Shown here: positions 35,761 through 48,439 of the stretch, piece after piece
Layout: each line of letters begins with the position of its first letter
Numbering within the stretch: position 1 is the first letter of the stretch
Assembly: GCA_030248065.1 (NCBI GenBank)
Contig: JASAMV010009053.1
Location: 1-64,000 of the forward strand
Direction of reading: 5' to 3'
Source of the DNA: Rhynchonema sp. JSB1_4
Taxonomy: Eukaryota; Nematoda; Chromadorea; Monhysterida; Xyalidae
DNA: 64,000 nucleotides
The notes under the pieces: model-generated
Databases searched by the model: none
What the model was told of the DNA's origin: nothing
The model's input: only the letters and a program-made list of their open reading frames with translations
Translations under genes and position numbers: made by a program

Positions 35761-38700
35761 TACGTGCGTGCGTTGTCAGTGAATTTGAGATGGCACGTGC
35801 TGAGAAATTGTGAAACTGCGCTTCTGACAGTGATTAATTAATTAATTAATGTCTGGAAAGAGCTCATACATGCCAGTGAATTGCTGCCAATATGAAAGCA
35901 CACGCTACAAAGCAGCACGAAAACAGTTTGAAGAAACCAAAACGTTACATACCTGAATAAATGTAGCAAGCTCGACCAATGATAAGCCCAGTATTACTGT
36001 GCAGAAGTATTGCATTGTGGCGAATAAATCCATTTAAGAAAAGACCGTTCGTGTACGGGTCTTCTTTAATGTCAACAACAGATCTGGCGTTGTGAAGTTT
36101 TCGTCGAAATCTCAGTTCATTTCGAGTCGTTAACAACGGGCGGAAGTAAAACTTTTTAAAATATCTGAATTAGTTATCGTTAATGCGTTCGTCGTTTGGC
36201 AGGCGTGTGTTGGTTGTTGGTCGTGTTAAATCGACGATAATTTATTTGTTTCAATTGAGTCTTTAAAAAAATCGTTCCGGATGCGGATATATTTGGTTGT
36301 TTAATGGTTGGATGGTATAATTATCATATTGACTGGTGGCGAAAATCACCGTCGGCGCGCTCGCTGCAAAATCAGTGTCGTGCGTTCAAATGATTAGTTG
36401 GAGACAATGGCAGTGTTCTGAGAAAGAGTGAGCCAAATCAGTGAATTTCGCGCTCTTTTTATTGTTTTGAATTGGATTACGTAGGCGATCAGATAATTTC
36501 GTTGTTTACTCGAACGTGGGCAGGTCTGAATGGCAGTAAACAAGATGCTAAAAGACACATGTTAGCACCACTTCGAGTCCAGACCTTTACTCACAAACAT
36601 CTTAACGACACAAATCGGTGAAGCTGTCCACCCTCAGAGAAATACATGAGTCAAACAAATGGAATCAAAAGGAGAATCAATAACAAGGTGATAACGTGAC
36701 AACAACGGCCCACACGCCGCGGTTCAAAGCAAACCTGCCGACAATTCCTTGAGATCAAAGCGCACGTGAGAGGGCACAGGCCAATGCATAGGTTGTTGCG
36801 TATCGGACAAGAATTGCGTCGAAACAGCTACTGCTATTGTAAAATGAAAAGGTATGACAAAAGAAGAGAAAGTGATTTGCGCCTCTACACCACACTGTAG
36901 GCCCCTGTGCCAACCCCCACACAAGGACACGCATACTTTTGTGGTTGATGGTTAACGTTACGATTATTGGTTTTACGAAATAACGACACGCACAATTGGG
37001 TGCTTGTTTCAAATTTGTCATTCAATATATGATTCGCGGAACATACACCCACACACACGCACACATGCAAGCAGCAACGTGTGATAATACCTGTTTTGCT
37101 AAAAGCATTATCTTGACCAAAAGTGGGCAAACATATGAACAACAGAGCTCAAACGAGCATGTGATGCTATACAGGGTGATCCAAATGTCCCGTGCCCTGT
37201 GTCGAAAGCTTTTTCATTCGCCATGTTGTGCAATGGTGCATGGTGATTCTGGATTGCCCTGTGTAACTGGCAACAATTGAACATTGAAAATAGATGCCTG
37301 GACGAAGCAAACAGGCAATCAAGCACGAAAGCTGGAACATAATGTCAGTTTCATGGGAAGGGACAATTTAAAATCCAGGATTGTCAACAATATTGCCGAG
37401 ATGTTAGGCGCGAGCATTTTCTAAACTTCAATCACGCTGAGCAAACAACATTTCGTTAATGAATGAGCATTCATGTTCCATAAACAGGTCACACATCCTT
37501 GATGACAGCAATAATGTAGAGGAATAAATGGTCCGCAATCGTTTGTGTTGAAAAAAAGAACAAACAATCCAAAAAACAACCAAGCCCAACATTATTTTAA
37601 AACAGTGTGACACTTAAAATAATGGAAGTCTAAAAAACTGAACTACATTGTCATCTGTGTCTACATAACCTGATCAGCGCGCAGGTGGTGTATAAGTTTG
37701 TATGAATGAAAGAAAATTTTCTCGCTCTGCGCGCATGCGTGCGACAGCGAGGCAAGAGCAAGGCCAAACTATGACTTACATACACCATATAGTGTCGGGA
37801 TGGTGCACTTGCACAGGAAGAGCAATGTAATCATTATCGTATGCCCCTCCTTGTATCTCACACGATGGACTCCTTCGGCTGTACAAATTCGGACCGACAA
37901 ATTATGCATTCGAAGGCAATACCTGCGTTACCAGGTATATATAACCTGTCAGAATGAAATGATGTGGGATCAATATTTTTCTTGATTTCAACGGGCCATA
38001 TAGTGTTACTCAGCCACCAGCGAATAAATAAACACCCATTACGTATATAGCTTCACCAGATGATTTGCGAAAAAACGAGCGTATCGTGTATTGCCGGAAA
38101 CTTTCACGTTCTGACCAAAAAATTGACGGATTGTAAATTTGAGCCATTCAACAGAGGATCGTTGTGTTGCGTTTGGACCTTGCGCACTTGCATTAGGTAG
38201 TTTTCGTCGATATCTGCACTTCACACATCGACACATATAATCGGCATTAAACCGTTCTCGTATGGCAAAGCCTAAATTCGTGTTGAAGACATATCCCAGC
38301 GAATGAAAATAGGATAAAAAAGCAATTTGAAAAATTCACTCGATCGCCAAGGCGTCGCGATCGAAATCACTGGCGACAGTTTACATACTGTATACAATGG
38401 TTTTTGTTCAACCATTTGAATTGTGGATTGACATGGTTTGAGTGAAAGAAAGAAAGGTGAGGAAGAAGCACAAGCCACATAATCGGGCATGTTTTGATTT
38501 TTGTATTACAGTACACGTCGCTTTTAAAGCAGTATGCAGTATGCACGCATTGTTTTGTGAGACACAGCGCAATAAATCGAGCGACAAATGTTTTCAAGCC
38601 ACCCTGTATGCACGCTGTGGGGGTTGGACGCATATCAAACCGATAACCAACACCGAAAGAAAGTGATTATGCGTTCAAACAGCGAAGCGGCTGGAACACT

Positions 38701-40196
38701 CTGGCACACGAACAATTGAGAGCATAAAGACAAACTGGCTGATTGCTGTAGAATAAATCTGATTTTGAATTGTCGACCCTGAACCTGAACTGTGAAGGTG
38801 ATCACCGCAAAAACAAGGAAACTCGCGTGAAAAATGAGAAAGAAAAGATGCGTGTAATTGCGGAGTTCCCACGTCGGATGATGATTATTATCTTCAGGAG
38901 TTCGCTTTGAAAAGTGAAACTAAAATTAGATTCTTTTGAAGTTCGCTTCTACATATATCAGATGAACACACGTCTAACATCGAGTTGACCTGCTGGGTGG
39001 GATATCGATAGCAAAATCGAGCACCTTTGTTAAAGGGCGGCATCTCTTTCCAACGGTGATTATTAAGTTCAGAATGAAAAATGAAGGGATCTTGGGACTT
39101 CTCAAGCCGTCAAACAACCTTAAGACGAGTGATGAACTCCTGAAATTCAGGCAAAAAAAGCAATCTGAACCAAACGTATAGGGGTCATAAAGCTTGCCCA
39201 AGGTCGGGATCTTGTAGTCACAAACGTGACACGCGAGAGCGCCACCCTGTGATTTGTTTAATTGCGTAAAATTCGCAGAGGTTTCGATTTCACACAAATA
39301 TAGAAGAAAAATGTTCATCTTATCCTGGTTTGAATATTTGTGATCAAGTGAAAACAGTTGAAAACTGGGGTAGGGATGTTAATATGTCGTGTGTTCCGCT
39401 GATAACTAAAAGCAAGAGAGAAAGAAAAATAACGAGCAGATCAGTCAGTAAGATCAAATGAAAATTGGGCTGAGCACACGTATATTTACTTGGATAGGCA
39501 TGCAGAGAAGCAGCTATCAGGTATATAACACTAAATTGTGTGCAAACATTTTGCGAACACGTTCGTTATTATGTGTATTTGTCAGACAAGGGTTATTCAT
39601 CTTGCGCAGCAACACTTGGCATATGCGTTCACGGCGACAGACTGTCTAAGCCCAGAAACAAGTGACATCTTCATGACGCATCTGCAGGCAAGCGAACGCA
39701 ACAGTGAACCTATACAGTAATTATTAGCACCATTCAATTTAGTCCAAGTTCTTTGAATGTTTGTACTTATATTCAGGTTCCGTACATTGAGGCAATCTCG
39801 ATGATCATGGTTCGCTGGCAATAATCTGATCATAATCATTCTATATATCTGTTTTAACCGATATACAGATCAAGCTACCAAAATAAAATTGTCAAAGTTT
39901 CACTTTTAGTCATGCAACGTGTTCCAGTTCCAAAATAATGTTAGAGCTCAGTGATAGAATCGGAACTAGAACTGAACATATATTTTACGTTCCAGCTGGA
40001 CGAAATGCCACGGAACGCGTGTGCTGTGCCGCCGAGTGATGATGGGATTAGAACAGCACGGGCAGCATTGCAACTTGTCATGTCGAGTGTTTTAAATGCA
40101 TCAAATATATGAATAAAATGCGGATGAATTCATATTAAAAAACTAGGTGTCGCCTTAGTTTTCGCTCTCTGTATGCTCCATAAACGCGAACAATTA

Positions 40197-40355
40197 ACCC
40201 TCTGCACACACGCGCACCCCCCCCCCCCCTGCACACACGCGCATGCGACTCCTAGCGCAAAACGTAGGGAGCGCACGCGCACTTCGCGGCACGCGCGTGC
40301 ACTGCGTGCACCGACATGCCCAACCACCCCCACCCACCGCCACCGCCCCCCCTAT
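40197..40355. repeat. C-rich and CA/CG low-complexity tract
   Basis: Runs of 10 or more C, CACACACGCGCAC blocks and CACCCCCACCCACCGCC. Long stop-free frames here are compositional. Confidence 0.6.
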
Positions 40356-41873
40356 GATGCCCTTGGAAATAGCTGTTGATGGTACGATGGAACATGGGAC
40401 AAGATTTGATGTGAATTAACTAATTTGAAGCACTATTAGATTTTAAAGTGATTAAGATGAAATCAAGCCTGTTAAACTGAACAGATCAAGGCGAATGCCT
40501 TACGATTTGATCGTTTTAAACAGACTTCAGATGGTTCTTAATGCCAAAATTTTGTTTCTGTTCCATAACGCATCCCCACAAGTCCTGTCCTTAAATCAAA
40601 TAAAATTGCAATAACATTGAATTTAACTGGATAACATATTTGCGGTCGGCAACGCAGCAGCTGATCAAAACGTCGGCTCGGCACTGATTGCATAACGACC
40701 CAAAATGTTCGTGATTTAGGCCTCCATAATGCAACCGTTTGATTAAAATCCGTGCAATTAATAAAAAACGTCCATATTAATGGTGTCATCCAAGCATAAA
40801 CGATTACAACTACTAAAGCCAGTAATGACGGAAGAAATTGGTATGAACTGAAAGAATAAAAAGTCGGATCAAAAGTACCATGCCGCTGACGCTGACAAAG
40901 GTAATCAAGACGAGAACACCAACTGAAGTTTATGGCTATGTATTTACATACCTACCGGTTGCCGTTCATGCTGATTAGAAAAAATATTAAAAAGATTATG
41001 CATGAATATGGCGCTCATCAAAGACCACAAAGCCGCACTTTTAATGGCGATGACCCGCTTGATAAGAGTGTTGCGATGACATGATCAGAGTTGTGTATCC
41101 TCAGATATGGAGGGCAACGACGGCATAGTGTCGTTGTCTATAAATAAGGGATTGTAGGTATCCAGACCCCTCCCCCGGTCTAAAAAATCCGACATCCGCA
41201 ACAACTCGTTCGTAAACAATGACGTTCGAAAAACAGGGCAAAAAGACATTTACTGCGGTCCCTGGACTGCCGCAGCCACAAAAACGAGTTGTCACGATCC
41301 AACAGAGTTCATCTATTTTGTCGTATACACCAAATTTTTGACTTACAGACTGATGCGTGGGGTGGTGTGACGATCTTGAGATGAGCCAATAAACCAACAA
41401 ACACAACAACAAATGATGCAATCAAAAAACCCGACAAATGAACAGAACTGAGGTCAATTTTTGTAACAAAATGCAACGACCTGTTTTGGCCGACAAAAAA
41501 CGGTCACCACCTCCATTTTTTGTATCAAAACGTTTACCGTAAGTATTTACACAAACATACAGTAACAGGTACTGTACATACAATCTGGGTTTACGAGTTC
41601 GGGTCATGGTTTGCGAACTTGTGTACCTTTTCTACTCGTTCACAGAAAGAAGTCGAAAAACTGGAAACAATGCGCTCAATAGATAAAGTAAAAGATAAGA
41701 TAAATTATACAACACTCTTCTGGACATATCGTCGTGGCCACCTTTACTTAATATGCACTTTAAGTGCATTTTTGTAGACGCCATGTGTAAGAGAATAGGC
41801 GCAAGCAGCCTGACTGATCAACATCCAGAAAAAGCCACAAAAGTGCACTAAAATCCATCCTGATTGGTTGCTG

Positions 41874-42727
41874 ACCTGTTGCTTGAGCGTGTCCTATTCT
41901 TAAAGGTGCTGGTCAACAACCCATCGACCACGTTTAATCTTGAGGGCAGTCTACATAAACAAAGGAGGAATATCGTGTTACACGACCCTGACTTGGGGAG
42001 TCGATTGGTTGCTTCCTAATGTTTCACGGCCGGTTTGAAGTTTGTCCCTAAGTGAAAAAATGCAAAAATTATGCCGGGTTTCCGTAAAAAGGACAATTTG
42101 CGGCAACGTTTAATAATTTCAGAATATCAAGCACCAACATATATTTCATCAGTATGATATACAGCTTTTCAGGAAATAGCTTGCCCCATAATGACCGACT
42201 TGCGCATGTTGTCCGAATTATTGTATTAGCTGTGTTTGATGCAGTATACTTAAAAGCACAGGTTATGCACACAATAATTAGAGAATTTTGTGTCCGATCA
42301 ACATATTTGCTGGTTAATCACAGATGCTTAAAATCATCGACGAAGAAAACGGTGACCAAAAAACACCAGGTTTTTGGAACTAAATGTCTTGTCCTTCAGG
42401 ATGCAAGCTGATTTCTGCAAAGCTGTACACCACACTGATGAAATAAATGTTGGTGCTTGACATTCTGAAATTATTAAACGTTGCCATGAATTGTCCTTTC
42501 CACGGAAGCCCGGCATAATTTTTTGCATTTTTTCACTGAGGGGCAAACTTCAAGCCGGCCGTGAAACATCAGGAGGCAACCAATCGACTCCCCAAGTCAG
42601 AGTCGAGTAACACGATATTCCACCTTTGTGTGGACTGCCCCCAAGATTAAACGAGATCGATGGGTTGTTGACCAGCAGCTTTAAGCGTGGAGTGCACAAA
42701 AGTGCACTTAGTGCACTCAAGAACAGG
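41874..42727. repeat. Long inverted repeat / foldback element near 42 kb
   Basis: Left arm 41,900-42,154 and right arm 42,433-42,685 are reverse complements over about 253 bp with scattered differences. Shared blocks include CTGGTCAACAACCCATCGA, ACTTGGGGAGTCGATTGGTT and AATAATTTCAGAAT. A roughly 278-bp non-palindromic spacer separates them. Outer ends ACCTGTTGCTTGAG and CTCAAGAACAGGT extend the symmetry. No ORF of note and no clear TSD. Confidence 0.8.
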
Positions 42728-43778
42728 TAAGGGTGGTCACGCGTTACCCACAAGAATCGAATAAGTGTGAGAATGAAATCGGCATCAGGTGCGTTAATAA
42801 GGATGTGATTAAAACAATGGAATGATCGATTGTTGTTTTAGTCGATTACTCACGGACATATCAAATTTTGTTAATGTGGTAATTCGAGTGAAGAGATGAG
42901 GTCACGGGTTTATGAGTTTTATGTAAAGACTAAAAATATATACAATATAAATCGGTTTAGGGCAAATTCACAGCCTTCCACCACACTCACCAACGTGCTT
43001 CAAACATAAAATGAGACAGCAGTTTGGCGCCAGTCTCCAAAGATTGTTGGACCGAACATTTTTCGAAGCGAAAGATTATGCCTCGGCACTGTTTAACGCC
43101 ATTTGACCTTGACGAAGTATACACATACAAGCACGCGACGTGATTTGTAGAAACACGAGCGATCGTGTTACGAGGATGACATATGGGATGCGATTAAAAC
43201 TTCGGTTTTTACGTTCGCTTGCGCTCTTTACGTGTGTGCACTGCTTGTTGACGGTTTATCGAACATGGGCGAACAAATCAGATACAAGGTGAACTGGGTT
43301 GACTCTAATTTGATGGGACACAAATCGAACTACAAATGCCATTCATATTTGTTGCAAATCTGACGGTCTGGGAAGAAGTGACTCGGATTTTTTTAGAGCC
43401 TCATGTCATTGCTATCATTTTGTCGCATATGCACCGAGAAATATACTGGAAACCAAATTTTTTCCAAGTTTTCTAACCACGAACAGTGTTTTCACTTTTG
43501 TCCTCCATTTCACACAACATGCAGAGCTCTCCGATATTGATTAACTGTTCTTGATGTAATGCACAAAAATTATGATACGAAGAATAAGTGTCGAAATCTG
43601 CCGCATTATGTGGTTCATTTACATATTACCACTTCGTGATTGATGCATATTTCCTCACGACACTCTTGACCCCCGCGCGAGTTCGTGCAAAAGGGATACA
43701 TGTATGTGTGAAACAACTTGACATAAATCTCAACCATGAATGATTAAATTATTTGTTTTTAAAATTTGTGGCTTACTG

Positions 43779-43872
43779 CCAAACTATCGCGTGAAAAACT
43801 CTGTTGAACGTGCGATAGGGGTCCTGAAGTTTCATCGTAATGGAAAACGCTTGGCCATATGTACTTTCAGCG
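43779..43872 (+). pseudogene. Possible DDE-transposase relic
   Basis: A short frame reads NYRVKNSVERAIGVLKFHRN, which resembles the R-x-x-VERAIG-LK signature near the end of Harbinger/IS5-type DDE transposases. Sequence on both sides does not continue the similarity. About 30 codons at most, so this is tentative. Confidence 0.25.
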
Positions 43873-44967
43873 AGGATATTCAGCCAAGAGGGGTTAACCC
43901 ACACCTCCAACGGATGCACGAAACTCTCTACCGTACCGTACCGTATTTCAACATTCATGTGAATAAATGCACGCACCGTTGCGATTACAGGCTGAGTGGT
44001 TTGTTTACCCAACATACGTAAAAATGACAAAAATATGAGATTCCAGCATTTAGCCTTCCAGCAATCAACTTGATTAGAAACGCGGGTAACCACCGCTGTC
44101 TGTGCCACAGTCAGTCAAAGAGTGGCGCAACTGTCAAAAACAGGTACGCCAAATACATACAAAGATCTCGTGATTGCTAATGTATGTGTGTGCATGTATT
44201 GTTTTCTTGTTGCTGAAGTTCGTATTCTGCGGTGGACGTTTCAGCTCCATTCCAAGCCACATATGCACACAGTTCGCCTGTCTGAATGTTTTGGGTGTTT
44301 TTTCAACTGCGTTTCTGTGTTATGGCTTACCCACATGTGAATTGTACCATTGATGATACAATTTGTACTCTAGAACGGCCACAACTGAAAATAACAACAA
44401 CAAAGCCCAAACAGAATAAATAGTTTTCCACGTTTATACTATTTGATCTGCATTGTAACATTCAGGCAGAACCCTATGTCGGATGGTCGAATTTCATTTT
44501 GTATTATGTAATTTGATGCCCAACGTTATGACGTAGCATTTTATGGACGTGATTCCGTCGGTTGTTTCTACATATAGTTCCTACCTACAGTAGCTGACGA
44601 CTCCTAATCAACACACTTTGGAAGTTTTTCAGTGTGGGCTCGGTTTGCAGTATATAGGTTTTGCTAACAACGTTAGACCAAAATGCCCGTTGGCATTTTC
44701 GCCAATTTCAAATCATACATATTACGTAGATTTATAGTAGTCTTTGCCTCTCCATTCTAACTTCGACAGCCCACCGGCAAAACAACCGGTGCGGGTGGAA
44801 AAGTAATGAAAACATGAAAACAACTGTCAGTCTTGTCTGTCCATAAAGGATGTCTACAAATGAGAATGTCGCCGCCTAAAACACGTGGCAGCAATGCAAG
44901 TCATCAAAAAGGTTTTGGATTAAAACTCGGAATGATATTATAGGCACAAATGCTGTTCGGAACAACT

Positions 44968-45708
44968 TCAGATGCAGCGTGGTTGCGTTGGGCAAAGCTT
45001 ACTTGAGGACACCACCCTCGTTCTGGAGCTTAGTACATAAGTCAAGCGGTGGTGGTGTGGTTGGGTAGAGATGTGTATCGGTGGATTGGTCGTTGGTGAC
45101 TTATCCGTATCAGGGTCTATCTTATTATGACTTATTATGGTTTGCTCTTCTGGGTTCTTCACTAAACATAGATCCTGGTGTACACTACCCACCACGTGGT
45201 TATTTGCATGTTGGTCACTAGGGGAGTCAGATTGAAGAACAACCTGGCTACCGTCGTTCCCACCTAACTTCCTAGCGGCTAGCGGTTCACCACTTTTGGC
45301 ATACGCTCCGGCCCGTTCCGCCGTCCCATCTTCAGAGCACATAGCTTCCGTATTAATCATGCAGCGTTGACGCGTGCGCTGGCCCGTCTCTCTCCCACCG
45401 AATGAGGTGGCGTCATAACCAGACGAATCATAAACTTTGGCTATGCGATGCGTTCTCCACGCCTGTTGTTTGCGCTGGAGTTTCTTAGTTGGTCTCGGAA
45501 TACCTCCTGCCTCGTTGGCTGGAACATGCCATTCATCCTCCGAACCGGCCCACTCCTCAGCGGAACCGATTGTCACGTCACACATATAACCGGCATACCT
45601 TTCCATCCTAGCGGCGTCGTATTCCGCTCCCACTCGGAACTCCCTGAGTTCGCAAGGGGCGAACGGGGCGTATATACAATGGCTTGACTCGTGCAAGCAG
45701 GCCTGCAC
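44968..45708 (-). CDS. ORF C of a three-ORF cluster, unrecognised
   Basis: Open frame of 246 codons whose first 135 nt overlap the end of ORF B in a frame shifted by -1. Hydrophilic, with acidic and Gly/Arg/Gln-rich stretches (EEWAGSEDEWHVPANEAGG, GGRETGQRTRQR) and a His/Pro/Thr-rich tail. No domain recognised. It could be reached from ORF B by splicing or by -1 frameshifting, or be an internal exon. Confidence 0.35.
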   Translation of the reverse strand: MQACLHESSHCIYAPFAPCELREFRVGAEYDAARMERYAGYMCDVTIGSAEEWAGSEDEWHVPANEAGGIPRPTKKLQRKQQAWRTHRIAKVYDSSGYDATSFGGRETGQRTRQRCMINTEAMCSEDGTAERAGAYAKSGEPLAARKLGGNDGSQVVLQSDSPSDQHANNHVVGSVHQDLCLVKNPEEQTIISHNKIDPDTDKSPTTNPPIHISTQPHHHRLTYVLSSRTRVVSSSKLCPTQPRCI

Positions 45709-47711
45709 TTCCCTTCGGATACCACTTCGGTCGAGTTCATATCGAATAAGAACTCGCCGTGCATATAACTGAAGTATGCAGAATACCCACAGACACTACC
45801 GGGCACATTGCAGGGCTCTAACTCTAAAACTAGCATATGGTCTGGACCTCCACTCAGATCAGGATTTGGGATCTGAGAACCTCCTTTCTTATGACCTTCC
45901 TTCCATGATTTGCTTAATTTGTTTATTGTTTTACTTTTAACCCAATAAACCTTCACTTTACCCCATTCCAGGCCGTTGACGCACCCATGCATCGACCGAC
46001 GAGGGTCGTATTTCGCAATCATGGCCGGGTCTACCTCATATGGCCGTCTGGTGTCGATACCATCGAGGAACGAGGGATCGAAACCCGTAAGCCGACGTTT
46101 ATTCCTTAATCTCACTGGCAAGTCTAGTTGTCCAGGGGTAATGAAGACACCTGGCTTATCTTGACTCAGCTGGACTCTATATCGGTACCTATACGCCAAC
46201 GTGTTCACACGAAGCGCTCGTTTCATAACGGCGGGATGAGCACTAAGCTCATGTCCCTCCTTATAGAGTCTGGCACACGTCAAGTCAGCCAGTGACACGC
46301 AGTTCCTAGCCATCAGACATAATTCCACGTCATCATCACCCGTAGGTACTAGTTCCTTCCGCGGGATACCCAGTAGAGGGTCAATCCCTTTCCTCCACAC
46401 GTAATCAGCCCTCTTCTTAGCTTTCCCTTTCATTTCAGGAACGAATTCCGAATCACTGATGCCTCGCACCAACACATTGGCCAAGAACTCGAACCGAATC
46501 GACGAGTACGCCTTGGAAGAGGCCGTACTTTCACTTACTATTGACTTTGGCAACATATCTTCCTTATTGATGATCATCTTTTGTGAAACATCACCTTTAC
46601 ATATCTTATAGGCTGCCATACTGTGATACTTATCTATGCTTATGCTGCTTGATGACGAAGAATCATCAGAGCTAGGCACCGCAATCGATGCAACCAACTT
46701 CTTTTGTGCAATATTCCGAACTGGACTATTGACACGACTTATGATCGCAGCCGACTTTCTTTCAGCAGTTTCGACCGATGGTGCCTCACCATCCACAGTC
46801 GTCGAAACTGTCTTCTTATTATCATATAAACTGACATTACGTTCTAAGGTGTCACTATTACCAGTGGGGTCCAAGTGCACCTCTTGCTTAGGGTGTGAAA
46901 CATCACTCGTAGTTTCAGTACTTAAGCCGTGGCTTGGGTCTATCAAGCCCACTTCTGCCGTAGACTTCACTGTACGTACTTTATCTTCACAGACCGGGCT
47001 TGGGCTAGGCCGCACCTCGGACGGTGAAACATCATCCTTGTTATCATGAATAACAATCTTATTTTCAGCCATAGCTGACGTATCTTGAGCGGGTAGCTCA
47101 CTTAGCATAGGGGTTTTGGCTGGGGTATGCAGCCTGGGTTCGATAGCCGAAGCCACAACCGTAGTTGGGCCGAACACTGGGCGTACCCAGGATTCGGGCG
47201 TATCATCTGGACCACTTATGGAAGCCACTGATGGCGGTGCCGGGTTTGAACGGACAGGCTGGTGTCTCTGTTCCTTAGGTATCCCACCAAAGGGGTCACG
47301 TACTTCTACTTCAAGAGAGGACACTGGGCTGGCCAAATGTCCCTCCTTATCCTCTAGCAACTTCCCATCCCTGAACCTGACGCTGGTCGGTCCGGACACA
47401 AGATCCGACCGAATGGCGACAGCTTCAGCCAACAAACCTAATGTCTCTCCAACTGAGCCGTATCCGCACAGAGGGTGCGTTTCCGTATTATCATTCGCTA
47501 CCACATCGTATCCAATCATAATAGGAGTAGAACCTCGCGGGTCATGCCGATCCGCGCCTAAAAACGACTCTCCACGGTCGATGGCTGTGGCCTCGTCCGT
47601 GCATTCATTCGTATTTTGCATAGGCGGCAAAACCGCACCGCTTTCCGACATCTCTACCGTTTCATCCAGTGTGGGCAAAGCCACCAGTCCCTTATCTGAC
47701 CTCTTTTCCAA
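45573..47711 (-). CDS. ORF B of a three-ORF cluster, 712 codons without introns, unrecognised
   Basis: By far the longest uninterrupted frame in the window. The first two thirds are acidic, Ser/Thr/Pro-rich and disordered-looking, including SSDDSSSSSSISIDKYHS. The last third looks folded and basic (RFEFLANVLVRGISDSEFVP, GFDPSFLDGIDTRRPYEVDP, GLEWGKVKVYWVKSKTINKL). The listed start is a TTG; the frame stays open upstream (KQTEGYEAGDGSQPGPSPVG) to a possible acceptor TTTCAG near 47,810, overlapping ORF A. Absence of introns in an intron-rich genome suggests a mobile-element or virus-derived polyprotein part (Gag-like) or a retrocopy. I cannot assign a family. Confidence 0.5.
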   Translation of the reverse strand: MEKRSDKGLVALPTLDETVEMSESGAVLPPMQNTNECTDEATAIDRGESFLGADRHDPRGSTPIMIGYDVVANDNTETHPLCGYGSVGETLGLLAEAVAIRSDLVSGPTSVRFRDGKLLEDKEGHLASPVSSLEVEVRDPFGGIPKEQRHQPVRSNPAPPSVASISGPDDTPESWVRPVFGPTTVVASAIEPRLHTPAKTPMLSELPAQDTSAMAENKIVIHDNKDDVSPSEVRPSPSPVCEDKVRTVKSTAEVGLIDPSHGLSTETTSDVSHPKQEVHLDPTGNSDTLERNVSLYDNKKTVSTTVDGEAPSVETAERKSAAIISRVNSPVRNIAQKKLVASIAVPSSDDSSSSSSISIDKYHSMAAYKICKGDVSQKMIINKEDMLPKSIVSESTASSKAYSSIRFEFLANVLVRGISDSEFVPEMKGKAKKRADYVWRKGIDPLLGIPRKELVPTGDDDVELCLMARNCVSLADLTCARLYKEGHELSAHPAVMKRALRVNTLAYRYRYRVQLSQDKPGVFITPGQLDLPVRLRNKRRLTGFDPSFLDGIDTRRPYEVDPAMIAKYDPRRSMHGCVNGLEWGKVKVYWVKSKTINKLSKSWKEGHKKGGSQIPNPDLSGGPDHMLVLELEPCNVPGSVCGYSAYFSYMHGEFLFDMNSTEVVSEGKCRPACTSQAIVYTPRSPLANSGSSEWERNTTPLGWKGMPVICVT

Positions 47712-47713
47712 TC

Positions 47714-48385
47714 CTATCTGACCAACCGGGCTGGGCCCTGGCTGGGAACCATCCCCTGCCTCATAACCTTCTGTTTGCTTAATCTCGACTGAGGTCTGGC
47801 CTGAAAGTGTCTTTCAACCAACTCTGCCCACGAATATGCCTCTTCTGACTGATCCAGCATCTGCTGGAGCTTATCCGACGTATTCTTATAATCCGTAGAA
47901 TCATCTGAATCGGGTAGCAGCCTGATGCTGCCCGAGTCATCGTCGTCTGAACATATGGAAGACGAAGCCGCAGGTACCTTATGACCCTCCACCTGATGGC
48001 CTTCGTCTTGCGTATCAGTCCTATCTCCGGCCACGGGTTTAGTCTCAGCCCCAGCTGCAGACTTATCCGTGCCCGACTTCGGCTCAAAGACCGCATCTCG
48101 CGTACATATTGACCGTAGGGGGTCCGCATCAAGTTCTTCTCTTAATTTCCTATGATGGTCTCGCTCCTCTGCCGAAGCAGATTTGCCGACCGGTCCCGGG
48201 GGACCCATATGTTTCCTCTGGTTCGGGTCAGCGTCCTGTCCCGTGAAAATGGTGCAACTTGGCTCGGCGTCCCGCTCCAAGTTCGGTGCATGGTGCATAA
48301 TTGACGAAGTGCACCCGAAATCCTCCTGCCGCGGCCACGTTCCAAAACGGGCCGACCGAAGACGACTTCGGGCCCTGAATGGCAA
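47714..48385 (-). CDS. ORF A of a three-ORF cluster, unrecognised
   Basis: Open frame of 223 codons ending in TAG at 47,714, directly before ORF B. It has an Arg-rich N-terminus, an acidic middle (SSSICSDDDDSGSIRLLPDS), and a helical-looking end (KLQQMLDQSEEAYSWAELVE). ORF B is in the -1 frame relative to it. No recognised domain. Confidence 0.4.
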   Translation of the reverse strand: MPFRARSRLRSARFGTWPRQEDFGCTSSIMHHAPNLERDAEPSCTIFTGQDADPNQRKHMGPPGPVGKSASAEERDHHRKLREELDADPLRSICTRDAVFEPKSGTDKSAAGAETKPVAGDRTDTQDEGHQVEGHKVPAASSSICSDDDDSGSIRLLPDSDDSTDYKNTSDKLQQMLDQSEEAYSWAELVERHFQARPQSRLSKQKVMRQGMVPSQGPARLVR

Positions 48386-48439
48386 TCGACGACCGTTCCA
48401 GCTCGGAGGGAGGTTAGTAATGGTAGTAGTGAGCCACGC

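Larger units (their letters stand above)
33310..41870. other. Gene-poor region
   Basis: Only short, compositionally unremarkable frames on either strand, AT-rich with scattered simple repeats. Items seen are a tRNA-like B-box at 35,700, a TACAGGGTGATCC motif at 37,171, and C- and CA-rich tracts at 40,197-40,355. No exon chain with consistent splice sites was found. Confidence 0.45.

Noticed and set aside
37171..37195. TACAGGGTGATCCAAATG as a transposon terminus
   Set aside because: No inverted partner or target duplication could be found nearby.
46636..47721. Plus-strand ORFs of 137 and 201 codons opposite ORF B
   Set aside because: They are antisense shadows of the 712-codon minus-strand frame.
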